Shown here piece after piece: positions 1 through 8,865 of a stretch of DNA of 64,000 bases. The stretch comes from JAGXTF01 sp044224315 (GTDB taxonomy: Bacteria; Bacteroidota; Bacteroidia; NS11-12g; UBA955). The position numbers and the translations under genes were made by a program. Location: assembly GCA_044224315.1 (NCBI GenBank), contig JBGAKR010000002.1, positions 124,001-188,000 on the forward strand, written 5' to 3'. Within the stretch, counting starts at the first letter, position 1. Each line of letters opens with the position of its first letter. The notes under the pieces are model-generated. The model did no database searches. It saw only the letters and a program-made list of their open reading frames with translations, and was not told the origin of the DNA.

Positions 1-857
1 TCATCTACCATGGTGAGTGGTTTATTAAATGTACAAATAATTTGTGTACATTAATAATCCGACAACAAGCCATCCGAAACGTTGAGCAAACTCGAAACAC
101 CGCTGTGGTGGCTAATTGCACGATCGGTAATCAAGGTTTCGGCATCCTCTATTACCAAAATACTGTCTCGGTTATTCATCAGCATTTTTATAAAATCAGG
201 ATGTGAAATTACTTCTCCCATACCAGGTGGAATAAAAATCATTCTTTTTTTCAAAGTCCCAATGAGATAACGCAGGTAGGTAGTTTTGCCAGTACCCGGC
301 AATCCGTGCAATAGCACTACTCCCTTGTCTGACTTATTATTCAAACGGGTTTTAATAATTTTATCCTTCTCTTTAAATTCGTCCTCATAATACAAATTCA
401 AATCGAGTTTGGTTTTTTTCACCGGCATAGTATTTAAATCCAAGCCGTGTTTTGTTTGCACCAAAATTGATATTTCGTTTGGCGCACGTTTGGCTCGTCT
501 TTTAAAAACCTTAAGTAATTTTACCAATTCCTGGGCCTTTGGGTACATGCCATTTCCGTACAAAATTCGCACGCTGCCCGACTCGGTATACACCAATAAT
601 TGGCTCTTAAATACCGCAGCAAATTCGGTAATTTCCAACATGTGTTTACCTGAGCGGGTATATTGTGTAAAATACCAATGGGCAATTTCACGCGCAAAAA
701 TTTGTTTTACCTTATTTATTACTTTACTCAACTCCAGGCCATCTAACACTATTGTATTGGGAAAAGAGCGGAAAGCTTGTATATACAAATATACGCCGTC
801 CAACTGATCCGTATTATAGAGTTGTGTGACTTGTATGTTGCCAATTTCTTTTTTCAT
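1..857 (-). pseudogene. AAA-family ATPase, interrupted by an in-frame stop
   Basis: An N-terminal region of unknown fold is followed by an AAA core with Walker A GLPGTGKTT and Walker B-like SILVIEDAE. The chosen start is the ATG at 857, read as MKKEIGNIQ. An ATG at 977 would add about 40 residues that look non-coding. Translation stops at TAA (51-53) right after GLLSDY. The same frame then continues open to the window edge as CTQIICTFNKPLTMVD, which is the expected next strand of the AAA core. One codon, usually Leu in this family as I recall it, is therefore a stop and there is no frameshift. It could be a decaying gene, a sequencing error or a readthrough site. The gene continues beyond the left edge. 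Confidence 0.75.
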
Positions 858-1136
858 TTTTTTTGTTTTTTTATTTATTGTGCGAAACATTTCAAAGCAT
901 GGGGAGAGGCATACAACCAATCCACACCTCTCCCCTGTTCCGCGTTTTGCCAGATTTTCCACGCAAACCCACATCAAACTCTGGCAGTTTAATACAGGTT
1001 TTTTATCTTTTTTTCAGGCATATTTCTCCCTGCCGAATTCATTCTTATTTAATTCGGGGCATAGAAATACAGGGCACATTTAACTGTGCATTTTTTCCTG
1101 AATCTGGGTTGTAAAATCGGGGATAATTGTAAACAA

Positions 1137-1164
1137 AAAGCCCCGGTTATCCAACCAGGGCTTT
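1137..1164 (-). terminator. Rho-independent terminator
   Basis: On the minus strand a 12-bp stem with one G-U pair encloses a 4-base loop and is followed by TTTTTGTTT. It lies about 25 bases after the 28-codon reading frame at 1188-1274 and about 125 bases after a strong minus-strand promoter, closing a very short transcription unit. Confidence 0.8.
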
Positions 1165-1187
1165 GAGATATACGATGTATATTTTCT

Positions 1188-1274
1188 TTAGCTCCATGGC
1201 CGGAAATGCAACCCAAATAGCGGAATAAGCATTCCACTGCTTTGGCTCTCGATATATATGTTTTTGCATTTCAT
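1188..1274 (-). CDS. Possible 28-residue peptide
   Basis: This short frame starts at an ATG 14 bases after the -7 element of a consensus promoter and ends at TAA just before a terminator. The peptide begins MKCKNIYIE and ends HFRPWS. It has no signal peptide or transmembrane segment and I do not recognise it. A longer overlapping frame (1049-1237) runs through the terminator and is less likely. Placement between promoter and terminator is the only support, and the transcript may instead be non-coding. Confidence 0.25.
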   Translation of the reverse strand: MKCKNIYIESQSSGMLIPLFGLHFRPWS

Positions 1275-1288
1275 TGTTAATTGTGGTG

Positions 1289-1319
1289 CAAATATAAAAT
1301 TAAAAATTAAAACCACAAA
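1289..1319 (-). promoter_or_regulatory. Consensus Bacteroidota promoter
   Basis: On the minus strand TTTG (1316-1319) is followed after exactly 19 bases by TATATTTG (1289-1296), a perfect match to the -33/-7 pattern of the Bacteroidota primary sigma factor. Transcription should begin near 1282 and run into the 150-base unit ending at 1137. Confidence 0.75.
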
Positions 1320-1490
1320 AATATTTTAATTAAAATAAATAAATTAATTTTAATTTCTATTCAAAACTCGCACCGGATATGATAAAAATAATTTTCATTT
1401 TTTTCATTTATCTGGCTTCTTTCACCAAAGTCATCCCTAAAACCCAACTCTATCATTCGTCAAAACTGCATTTGCGACAGATAAAATATC

Positions 1491-1520
1491 TGCCATTTTG
1501 TCACTTTGGTCGTATATTTG
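1491..1520 (+). promoter_or_regulatory. Promoter with overlapping palindrome before the sigma-54 activator operon
   Basis: TATATTTG (1513-1520) is a perfect -7 element. No TTTG is present at the usual distance. In its place is the palindrome TGCCATTTTGTCA (1491-1503), of form TGNCA-N3-TGNCA, a candidate operator or activator site covering the -33 region. The leader to the ATG at 1589 is about 65 bases. Confidence 0.5.
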
Positions 1521-1588
1521 CAATGCGGTGAAAGTAAAAGCCGGGAAACGCATTTTGGAATACCGGCCTCTAACACCCCAGATACCCA

Positions 1589-2848
1589 ATGGATATTCAA
1601 CAGATAAAGCAACGGTTTGGCATAGTGGGCAATAGCCCTATGCTGAACAATGCGCTGGAAACAGCCATAAAAGTAGCCCCTACCGACATGAACGTTTTGA
1701 TAAACGGAGAAAGTGGTGTGGGTAAAGAAAGTTTCTCCAAAATCATTCACCAGCTTAGCGGCCGCAAACACGCCCCGTTTATTGCCGTAAACTGCGGCGC
1801 CATACCCGAAGGCACTATAGACAGCGAACTTTTTGGCCATGAAAAAGGCTCCTTTACCGGCGCTACGGATAAGCGTAAGGGTTATTTCGAAACCGTAAAT
1901 GGAGGTACCATATTTTTGGATGAAGTGGGTGAATTGCCCCTGAGCACCCAGGCCCGCCTGCTGCGTATACTTGAAAACGGAGAGTTTATAAAAGTAGGTA
2001 GCAGCGTAGTACAGAAAACCAATGTACGGGTAGTTGCAGCCACAAACCGCGATTTGCTGGAACGCGCCACCCAGGGCAAATTCAGAGAAGATCTTTATTA
2101 CAGGCTGGCCACTGTGCCCATTCGGGTGCCCAAACTGGCCGAACGCCGCGAAGACATCTATCTGTTATTCAGAAAATTCAGCAGCGACTTTGCCGAGCAA
2201 CACCACAGCAACCCCATAGCCCTTACGCCTGAAGCCCAGCAATTGCTGGTAAATTACCCCTGGCCGGGCAATGTGCGACAACTAAAAAATATTACCGAGC
2301 AAATTTGCGTTTTGGAAGACAATTCCATGCTGGGCCCCGATACCATTGCCAAATATATACCCACAACCGAACCCAATTTACCTATGCTACTGGGTAAAAC
2401 CGACGGAATATCGGAAGGAATGAGTGAACGAGATATATTTTACAAGGTGCTGCTAGACCTGCGCAGGGATGTGAATGATTTAAAGAAAGTGGTTTTCGGT
2501 CTGTTGGAGGGTTCTGGAGGAATGAGCCCTGCCAGCGCCCCTGTAATTGCCAGTCCGGCTCCGTTTGAACACCAACCCGTTACTCTGCCACCCTCTTTTC
2601 CGGTCACTATCGAAAAAGAAGAACCCCGGGTTATTATCAATCAGCCCAAAGACGAGGAAATACAGTTTATTGAAGCCGAATCTTTTCAGCACGACAATAT
2701 CGACAACCTTAGCCTGGAAGCCCAGGAAATAGAAATGATTAAGAAGGCCCTTACCAAATACGGAGGCCGAAGAAAGAAAGCTGCACAGGATTTGGGAATT
2801 TCTGAACGTACTTTGTACCGCAAAATCAGACAGTATGAATTGGATTAA
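1589..2848 (+). CDS. Sigma-54-dependent Fis-family transcriptional activator
   Basis: This 419-residue protein is an AAA+ enhancer-binding activator for RNA polymerase carrying sigma-54. It has Walker A GESGVGKE (near residue 40), the sigma-54-contacting loop GSFTGA (the usual first Ala/Ser variation of GAFTGA), Walker B GGTIFLDEVGEL, the arginine-finger region, and a C-terminal Fis-type helix-turn-helix (AAQDLGISERTLYRKIRQY). The AAA+ core starts almost at residue 1, so there is no receiver or sensor domain. Control must come from level of expression or a partner. A linker of about 100 residues rich in Pro and Glu separates the core from the DNA-binding end. It is first in an operon and overlaps lptE by 14 bases. 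Confidence 0.93.
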   Translation: MDIQQIKQRFGIVGNSPMLNNALETAIKVAPTDMNVLINGESGVGKESFSKIIHQLSGRKHAPFIAVNCGAIPEGTIDSELFGHEKGSFTGATDKRKGYFETVNGGTIFLDEVGELPLSTQARLLRILENGEFIKVGSSVVQKTNVRVVAATNRDLLERATQGKFREDLYYRLATVPIRVPKLAERREDIYLLFRKFSSDFAEQHHSNPIALTPEAQQLLVNYPWPGNVRQLKNITEQICVLEDNSMLGPDTIAKYIPTTEPNLPMLLGKTDGISEGMSERDIFYKVLLDLRRDVNDLKKVVFGLLEGSGGMSPASAPVIASPAPFEHQPVTLPPSFPVTIEKEEPRVIINQPKDEEIQFIEAESFQHDNIDNLSLEAQEIEMIKKALTKYGGRRKKAAQDLGISERTLYRKIRQYELD

Positions 2849-3344
2849 ATTTCTGCCGGTTTTTTTCATACTCTCGGGTTGTGGTGCCTGTAAAAAGGTG
2901 AGCTATGACCTCAAGGGATCCAACATTCCGGCAGATGTAAACACTTTTTCGGTTGATTATTTTAACAATGAAGCCCAATTGGTTAACCCCAATCTGAGCA
3001 TTTTATTTACAGAAAAAGTTAAATCCAAATTTCAAAACCAAACCAAACTGAACCTGGTTACCAGCAATGGCGATTACAGTTTTGCCGGTGCCATCAGAGA
3101 TTACAAAGTAATACCTGCTACCATAGATGCAAACAGCGGCGCGGCTCAAAACCAATTCACCATTACCGTAAAGGTGTTTTTTACCTGCAACCTGCATCCA
3201 GAGAAGAATTTTACCCGGGATTTTACTTTTTTCAGGACCTTTGACGCCACCAAGGACTTTTCAACGGTAGAAGCTTCTTTGGCGGATGAGATTACCGACA
3301 ACATTGTTCAACAAATATTTGCAGCTACGGCACTGGACTGGTGA
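2835..3344 (+). CDS. lptE: LptE-family LPS-assembly lipoprotein
   Basis: A 169-residue lipoprotein with signal peptide and lipobox LSGC near residue 16. The mature part carries the LptE-family pattern (SNIPADVNTFSVDYF, then NPNLSILFTEKVKSKFQNQT). LptE plugs the LptD barrel and delivers lipopolysaccharide to the outer-membrane surface. The start overlaps the upstream regulator by 14 bases and the end overlaps the next gene (GTGA), so all are co-translated. In Bacteroidota this gene commonly sits between a sigma-54 activator and secG, which agrees with the family call. LptD is not in the window. Confidence 0.85.
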   Translation: MNWIKFLPVFFILSGCGACKKVSYDLKGSNIPADVNTFSVDYFNNEAQLVNPNLSILFTEKVKSKFQNQTKLNLVTSNGDYSFAGAIRDYKVIPATIDANSGAAQNQFTITVKVFFTCNLHPEKNFTRDFTFFRTFDATKDFSTVEASLADEITDNIVQQIFAATALDW

Positions 3345-4666
3345 ATTTCGAAAAACTCAATCAAATAGCAGCACAACCCACGCTGATTACCCAGCAGGAT
3401 GCCCAGGAACTGGAGGAGCTTACCCGCAGTTTCCCTTATTTTGCTACACCCTATATTTTGCTTTCGCACTATTACTTAAAGCAGAACGACTACAGGTTTG
3501 AGGACACACTTCAGAAAACCGCTTTAAGGGTAGAAAACCGCACATGGCTGCACAACTTTTTGCATACAGCACCGCATCATGCCGCAACTACAGAAATAGC
3601 CGAACCCGAAATGGTGATGGCTGAAACGGGTATTGTTGAAACCTCTTCCGAAATTGAAGCCGAATTGAGCTTTGATGTGGAACCCCTGGAAGCACCCTTT
3701 ATTGAAGTAGAAAACCCTGCAGCCTTTGTTGAGCATACAGAAAGCATACCTGAACCACCCGAAACCCTGCACCTGAAACCCACAGACGAAGGTGAAACGC
3801 TGATGCACCTGCATAGTCTCATAGAAATTGACCTGGAACCATTGTCTCACCCCGCCGATACCGGGCAGGATGAAGAAACCGTATATGATGAGATTGAAGC
3901 ATTTGTACCGGCTAATAATATTGATTTAATAACCACACTGGAAGAAACCGAAGCAGAAGAGCACGATGAATTATTATTGAATCTGGGTTCGAGCTCTATA
4001 CTGGTGCCTTTTTCTGAAAATGAAACAGAACCTGAAGCAGAGTTACCCGTCAATACACCGATCACTTCTGTTTCGCTTACCGAAATTGGAGAGGAAGAGC
4101 AGGTATTTGAAGAAATTTCGGATGATTTTTCACAATCCCTTATTGTAAATGCCCCCGAAATGCTCCAAAATCTGGAAACTGTCGCTGAGCCTGTGGTTGA
4201 GAAACCCAGAGAAGAGGAAAAACCCGCGGCAGAGCAACTAAAACCCTTGTATGCAAATATTGCTTACAACATAGAAGATTATTATCCGCCTGTAGTGGAA
4301 GAAAAAGACCCCACTGATTTCTTTTCCTGGCTATCCAACCCCAAATTTCAGGAGGAAGAGAAAGCAATTGAGCCCGAAACTGAGCCTGCGGATAACAAAA
4401 AAGAGAACCTGATAGAAAAGTTTTTACGCACCAATCCCAGCATCAGCAGGCCCAAGAACGACTTTTTCAGTCCGGGTGAATTTGCCCGTAAAAGTGAGCT
4501 TTTAAGCGACGATTTGGCCACAGAAACCCTGGCCAATGTATACCTGCATCAGAACAATCCGGCTAAGGCGATTAAGATATATGAGACCCTGGTGTTGAAA
4601 TTTCCGGAAAAAAGCGCGTACTTTGCAGCCCTTATCGAAAAAACCAAAAAAGAATATAATCTATGA
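3341..4666 (+). CDS. Acidic protein with C-terminal TPR-like motif
   Basis: A 441-residue protein starting at GTG inside the lptE stop (GTGA overlap). The first about 80 residues form a compact helical segment. The middle (about 85-320) is very rich in Glu, Thr, Pro and Val and is probably disordered. The last about 60 residues contain a TPR-like helix pair (ATETLANVYLHQNNPAKAIKIYETLVLKFPEKSAYF). No signal peptide is seen, so it is probably cytoplasmic. Similar proteins sit before secG in other Bacteroidota, but I know of no assigned function. Translational coupling to lptE and secG hints at envelope biogenesis; that is inference. Confidence 0.75.
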   Translation: MNFEKLNQIAAQPTLITQQDAQELEELTRSFPYFATPYILLSHYYLKQNDYRFEDTLQKTALRVENRTWLHNFLHTAPHHAATTEIAEPEMVMAETGIVETSSEIEAELSFDVEPLEAPFIEVENPAAFVEHTESIPEPPETLHLKPTDEGETLMHLHSLIEIDLEPLSHPADTGQDEETVYDEIEAFVPANNIDLITTLEETEAEEHDELLLNLGSSSILVPFSENETEPEAELPVNTPITSVSLTEIGEEEQVFEEISDDFSQSLIVNAPEMLQNLETVAEPVVEKPREEEKPAAEQLKPLYANIAYNIEDYYPPVVEEKDPTDFFSWLSNPKFQEEEKAIEPETEPADNKKENLIEKFLRTNPSISRPKNDFFSPGEFARKSELLSDDLATETLANVYLHQNNPAKAIKIYETLVLKFPEKSAYFAALIEKTKKEYNL

Positions 4667-4959
4667 CCTGGATACTCATACTCGGAATCATTGTAGCAGT
4701 GCTGCTTATATTAGTTGTACTTGTACAAAACCCTAAAGGCGGCGGACTGGCTTCTAACTTTTCACAGGGTAACCAAATATTTGGTGTAGAAAAAACCACT
4801 GATATCGTAGAAAAAATCACTTGGGGAGGTGCATTGCTGATAGTTGTTATATCATTGGCTGCAGCATCATTTAACAGCGCTAAAAAAGGCAATCGTGGAG
4901 GCAGCAAACCTGCTACCAAAACCGAAGCTTTGCCTCAAATCCCTACTAAAACCAAGTAA
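4663..4959 (+). CDS. secG: Preprotein translocase subunit SecG
   Basis: A 98-residue protein with two membrane helices (about 2-20 and 55-73) joined by a loop containing the SecG signature QNPKGGGLASNF. SecG is the accessory subunit of the SecYEG inner-membrane channel and raises the efficiency of export. The tail is Lys/Thr rich, as in other Bacteroidota. The ATG overlaps the previous stop (ATGA) and a terminator follows at 4981, so this is the last gene of the operon. Confidence 0.92.
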   Translation: MTWILILGIIVAVLLILVVLVQNPKGGGLASNFSQGNQIFGVEKTTDIVEKITWGGALLIVVISLAAASFNSAKKGNRGGSKPATKTEALPQIPTKTK

Positions 4960-4980
4960 TCACTTTTAAAACCTATAAAA

Positions 4981-5002
4981 AAAGCCACTTTGTAGTGGCT
5001 TT
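4981..5002. terminator. Bidirectional terminator
   Basis: A perfect 9-bp stem (AAAGCCACT / AGTGGCTTT) with a 4-base loop has a T run on both strands. It ends the secG operon on the plus strand and the convergent ARPP-1 gene on the minus strand. Confidence 0.9.
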
Positions 5003-5011
5003 TTTTGTGCT

Positions 5012-6079
5012 TTATTCTCCCAGCCTGGGGATTATTAACTTTGGCGTTGCAGAGGGTTCTGTTTTCTTATAATAATTCATATGTACATTGGTGCCATTGC
5101 TTTTTATTATGGCACCGCTGCTTTTCACTACCTCCTCCTGGTTGGTTTCGCTGCCCAGAAATTCGGCCAGAAATGCCAAAACCGCGGCAGCCGCAATTTT
5201 CACTTTCGACCCGTTTGTACTTGCCTCTACCGCAGCCGCTTTCACCAAGCTTTCGCTATGGGCTTTAAACAAATCGTTTGAGGCAAATAAATCGCAACCG
5301 ATAATGGTGTCGCCGGTAACCGCCACAAAACCAATAATATTCGAATCGGCCAGTAGCAAGGGTTTAAAAAATTTCAAATACCCGTCAATTTCTGCATTCA
5401 GCGAATCGGATTTGGCAAGTGCGGTATAGGTGCCGGTACTGGGATCTACCGAATTTTTCAAATTCACTTCGGCCACCTTGGCCCATACCTCGCTCTGGTT
5501 TTTATCTACCACTGCCTTTTTGCGCACCGCTGCTGTAGTTAAGCCATAATAGCCTTTGAATGTTTCACCGGTACCATTGGGAGTCCAACGGCCATGCTCC
5601 ACACAAAAAACCGTAACCTGGGTAACGCCGCTACCCGGAATCAGCAGCAAATCGTTGCTCACCACCCGATCTTGCTTGCCACCTGTAACCACTTCGCCAG
5701 CGAGTACCAAAATTGTATCTTTAGATATATTCTCAAAATTGAGGGTATTTACCCTGCCGCCTTCCATTTCGGTAATGCGGATTTTGTTTTTGGCAATGGC
5801 GTCTTGCAGGGTGGTATAATGCCCCATTGAATAGCCCAGTTTTCGAATGGTTTCGTTGCCCATTAGGGGATAAATGCGCAGGTTTTTAAAAGTGTACTTC
5901 TGCTCTTCAGCACTTTGTGCTGCCGGATCAGAAATTGTAAGGGCCTGGGTTGTTGCATCACGCGTGGTATATTTGCTGCAAGTGATGTTCTCCAGATTAA
6001 ACTGTGCAGATAGTGGCAAGGCCAGAAATGCCAGAATGGTCCAAATAAAATATTTCATGTGCTTTTGTATTTGTTTCAT
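5012..6079 (-). CDS. Exported ARPP-1 domain protein
   Basis: A 355-residue protein with an N-terminal signal peptide (FIWTILAFLALPLSAQ). The body matches what I know of the ARPP-1 domain: a segment with LRIYPLMGNETIRKL, then ITEMEGGRVNTLNFENIS, LAGEVVTGGKQDR and VTVFCVEHGRW. The domain was named for association with ADP-ribosylglycohydrolase and phosphatase families, and its activity is unknown to me. Here it stands alone and is exported, which is unusual for a domain often found beside cytosolic enzymes. The ATG at 6058 (MKYFIW) is an alternative start and gives a cleaner signal peptide. Confidence 0.75.
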   Translation of the reverse strand: MKQIQKHMKYFIWTILAFLALPLSAQFNLENITCSKYTTRDATTQALTISDPAAQSAEEQKYTFKNLRIYPLMGNETIRKLGYSMGHYTTLQDAIAKNKIRITEMEGGRVNTLNFENISKDTILVLAGEVVTGGKQDRVVSNDLLLIPGSGVTQVTVFCVEHGRWTPNGTGETFKGYYGLTTAAVRKKAVVDKNQSEVWAKVAEVNLKNSVDPSTGTYTALAKSDSLNAEIDGYLKFFKPLLLADSNIIGFVAVTGDTIIGCDLFASNDLFKAHSESLVKAAAVEASTNGSKVKIAAAAVLAFLAEFLGSETNQEEVVKSSGAIIKSNGTNVHMNYYKKTEPSATPKLIIPRLGE

Positions 6080-6226
6080 TCAAAGTTGGCCAAAGCTTAG
6101 TATTGCGTTTTTAAAATTGAGTGAAACACCCTTTTGTTTGTGTTAAGCTACTATATGCAGTTGTAAAACATGCAATAGAGGCCACGGAAATGCCGTTGAT
6201 ATGGAAACGAATTGATTTTTTAGGTT

Positions 6227-6234
6227 TAAATTTG
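6227..6234 (+). promoter_or_regulatory. -7 element close to the kinase start
   Basis: TAAATTTG matches TAnnTTTG perfectly and ends 7 bases before the ATG at 6242. The A-rich gap leaves almost no room for a ribosome binding site, so the mRNA is likely leaderless or nearly so. No clear -33 element. Confidence 0.5.
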
Positions 6235-6241
6235 TTAAAAA

Positions 6242-8113
6242 ATGAAACGCTTACTGCGCATAAGCCTTTTTGCCCTGTGCCTATCTGGCTTGGGAAATCT
6301 GCATTTATATGCGCAGCAATATTCTAAATCCTTAAGCACAGACTCTATTGCCGAAGAGGCTGCCAACAAAACAGCCATACAGTTGGTAAATGAAGCCAAT
6401 AGCAATGCGGTAAGCAATCCGGTAAAAAGTATGCGACTGGCTACCGAAGCACTTGACAAGAGTATTAAAAAAGGCGACAAAGCGGCAGAATATCAAAGCT
6501 ATAACACCTTAGGTACTTTGTATTTCAACATAGGCAATTACACCAAAGCGGCAGAATATTTCAAACTGGCTTCGGATGGATTTGCCTCGATTGGCGATAC
6601 AAAAAATAAAGCTTTTGCCGATAAATATTTAGCCGAGGCCAATTCAAAAAAAGCCGCATTATTAACGGCAACCGATGTAACCACAAAAAATTCGGCGGTT
6701 CGAAAAAATTATAGCAAGGGCAAAAGCGAAGGGTACTTAAAATACAGGGCCAAAGCACCCGATGCCAAACCCGAAGAAAAAATTGATATATACAGCGAAT
6801 TAGGAAATGCTTGCCTGGACCGCAACGACACAACTGCCGCAGTGGCTTATTGGCAGCAGGCGGGTTCATATACTCTTCAAACCGACAATAACAGTCTTAT
6901 TCAAAAATCGGAAGAAGTGGGCACTGCATTTAATAGCACCAAAAATTATACAGCCAATATTGTATTTCAGAATTCGGTTTTAAATGAAGGCATTTTGCGC
7001 GGGGAACCCAAAATTGTGGGCCAGGCCTCATACAACCTGGGCACCACCTATATCGAGGCCCAAAAGCCCAAGGATGCCATTCCGTTTTTAATGCAAAGCA
7101 TTGAGATTGCCAGCAAAAATGGGGATTTGGTGCAAAAACAAAAATCCATCAAAGAGCTTTCCAAAGCCTATGAATCGGCTGGACAGTATGATAAAGCGCT
7201 GAAAGTAATTAAGGACTATGTAAAAAATCTGGATTCAATTAAAAACGTAAATCAGCGCAGTGCCGAAGAAAATCTGGCACTGAATGAAGAGTTTTTAAAA
7301 CAGGAAAAACGCATACAATCTTTGATTGTAACACAGAATAAAAAGGAAGCAGATATAAAAAGACAGCGCGTATTTTTATGGGGTCTGGCAGGTATTCTCT
7401 GTGTATTTGCGGTGCTAACCTATTCACTGTTTCGCAATATCAGGCAAAAACAAAAAGCCAATATGAAAATAAAATTGCAATCATTGCGCACCCAAATGAA
7501 TCCGCATTTTATTTTTAATTCTTTGAACAGTGTAAATAATTTTATTTCGAAAAACGACGAACGCAGCGCCAATAAATACCTAGCCGATTTTAGCAAACTC
7601 ATGCGCACCGTGCTAAAAAACAGCGACCAGGATTTTGTGAGTTTGGAAACCGAAATCCAAACCCTGCGCATATATTTAGATTTGGAACATTTTAGATTCG
7701 GCGAAAAATTTGATTATACCCTGGAAGTTGAAAACGAAATAGACCCCCAACATGTAGAAATTCCACCCATGTTGATTCAACCCTATATTGAAAATGCAAT
7801 CTGGCATGGCCTGCGATATAAAGAGGAAAAAGGACTTTTAACCATCCGCTTTTTTACCGAAGATGAGAAACTGTATTGTACCGTGCAGGACAATGGCATT
7901 GGGCGCAAAAAAAGTGCGGAATTGAAAACCAACAACCAAAAAAACTACCAGAGTACTGGCATAAAAAATACCCGCGAACGCATTGAATTATTAAATAAAC
8001 TGCATGGCACCCAGCTGGATATTTCCATCTTTGATACCGAAAGTGGAGGGCAATCTACCGGCACTATGGTAAAAATATCACTCCCCTATATACTACAAAC
8101 CGAACCCGCATGA
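6242..8113 (+). CDS. TPR-containing LytS-like sensor histidine kinase
   Basis: A 623-residue membrane kinase. A signal peptide is followed by a periplasmic helical region of TPR type (about 50-350, for example EYQSYNTLGTLYFNIGNYTKAAEYF), a transmembrane helix near residue 380 (FLWGLAGILCVFAVLTYSLF) and a His_kinase domain with phospho-acceptor motif MNPHFIFNSLNS. The C-terminal ATPase contains the N box ENAIWHGL and DNGIGR. It should phosphorylate the LytTR regulator encoded next, whose ATG overlaps this stop. Bacteroidota have many such pairs. What the TPR region senses is unknown, but two downstream peptidases in the same operon suggest a cell-wall signal. Confidence 0.92.
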   Translation: MKRLLRISLFALCLSGLGNLHLYAQQYSKSLSTDSIAEEAANKTAIQLVNEANSNAVSNPVKSMRLATEALDKSIKKGDKAAEYQSYNTLGTLYFNIGNYTKAAEYFKLASDGFASIGDTKNKAFADKYLAEANSKKAALLTATDVTTKNSAVRKNYSKGKSEGYLKYRAKAPDAKPEEKIDIYSELGNACLDRNDTTAAVAYWQQAGSYTLQTDNNSLIQKSEEVGTAFNSTKNYTANIVFQNSVLNEGILRGEPKIVGQASYNLGTTYIEAQKPKDAIPFLMQSIEIASKNGDLVQKQKSIKELSKAYESAGQYDKALKVIKDYVKNLDSIKNVNQRSAEENLALNEEFLKQEKRIQSLIVTQNKKEADIKRQRVFLWGLAGILCVFAVLTYSLFRNIRQKQKANMKIKLQSLRTQMNPHFIFNSLNSVNNFISKNDERSANKYLADFSKLMRTVLKNSDQDFVSLETEIQTLRIYLDLEHFRFGEKFDYTLEVENEIDPQHVEIPPMLIQPYIENAIWHGLRYKEEKGLLTIRFFTEDEKLYCTVQDNGIGRKKSAELKTNNQKNYQSTGIKNTRERIELLNKLHGTQLDISIFDTESGGQSTGTMVKISLPYILQTEPA

Positions 8114-8865
8114 GCAAAGAAAAATTAAAAGCCCTGATTATTGATGATGAAATTGCGGCGCGCGAAACATTAAGTAATTATGTAAACAAATATTGCGAGG
8201 GAATTGAGTTAATTGGCCAGGCCCAGGATGTTCCCGGCGCCATAGAATTAATTGAAAGTACCAAACCCGATTTGATTTTTTTGGATGTAGAAATGCCTTT
8301 TGGCAATGCATTTGATGTGCTGGAAAAAACCGCGTATTTGGGTTATGAAACCATATTCATAACCGCATTTAGCGAATATGCCATGCGGGCTTTGAATTAC
8401 AGTGCGGCGTATTATATTTTAAAACCGGTAGATATTGACGAACTGGTAAAAGCGGTAGAAAAAGTAACAGAAAACCGGAATGCCGAACAGGCCATTTCCA
8501 CCTCAAAAGTAATTTATGAAAATATCAAAAACCCTGAAAACAGGAAATTGGTATTGCCCACCGCATCCGGATTTGATGTGGTACCCGTTAAAGAAATTAT
8601 CCGCCTCGAAGGCAGCGGAAATTATACCGATATTTATTTAATTGGCAACCGCAAAAAAGTGGTGAGTAAAGTACTGCGCCATTTTCAGGAAATACTGGAA
8701 GGACAAGGCTTTATCAGGGTACATAAAAGCCACCTCATCAGCCTGGAGCATATTACCTCCTACCACCGCGGCAGGGGCGGATCGGTAAACATGGCTGACG
8801 GTTCTGAAATTGAAGTTTCGCCCAATAAAAAACAGGAATTGCTGGATTATTTCAAAACCCAATGA
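8110..8865 (+). CDS. LytTR-family response regulator
   Basis: This 251-residue protein has a receiver domain (1-125) with acidic pocket IIDDE, phosphorylation site in PDLIFLDVEMP and the conserved Lys in YILKPVD. A C-terminal LytTR DNA-binding domain (about 145-248) carries IIRLEGSGNYTDIYL and FIRVHKSHLISLEHI. It is the partner of the LytS-like kinase upstream (ATGA overlap) and overlaps the next gene by ATGA as well, so all are translated together. Confidence 0.93.
   Translation: MSKEKLKALIIDDEIAARETLSNYVNKYCEGIELIGQAQDVPGAIELIESTKPDLIFLDVEMPFGNAFDVLEKTAYLGYETIFITAFSEYAMRALNYSAAYYILKPVDIDELVKAVEKVTENRNAEQAISTSKVIYENIKNPENRKLVLPTASGFDVVPVKEIIRLEGSGNYTDIYLIGNRKKVVSKVLRHFQEILEGQGFIRVHKSHLISLEHITSYHRGRGGSVNMADGSEIEVSPNKKQELLDYFKTQ

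Larger units (their letters stand above)
1131..1284 (-). ncRNA. Candidate small RNA or micro-gene transcript
   Basis: A consensus Bacteroidota promoter (TTTG, 19 bases, TATATTTG; 1289-1319) points into this segment and an intrinsic terminator (1137-1164) ends it, predicting a transcript of about 150 nt. No known small-RNA family was recognised. The transcript could be a regulatory RNA or the mRNA of the 28-residue peptide inside it. The unit is inferred only from the paired signals. Confidence 0.4.

Noticed and set aside
1049..1237. 62-residue minus-strand reading frame
   Set aside because: It runs through a strong terminator hairpin. The 28-codon frame or a non-coding RNA fits the signals better.
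1460..1840. 126-residue minus-strand reading frame
   Set aside because: It lies opposite the strong sigma-54 activator gene and its upstream region, and its composition is that of a shadow frame.
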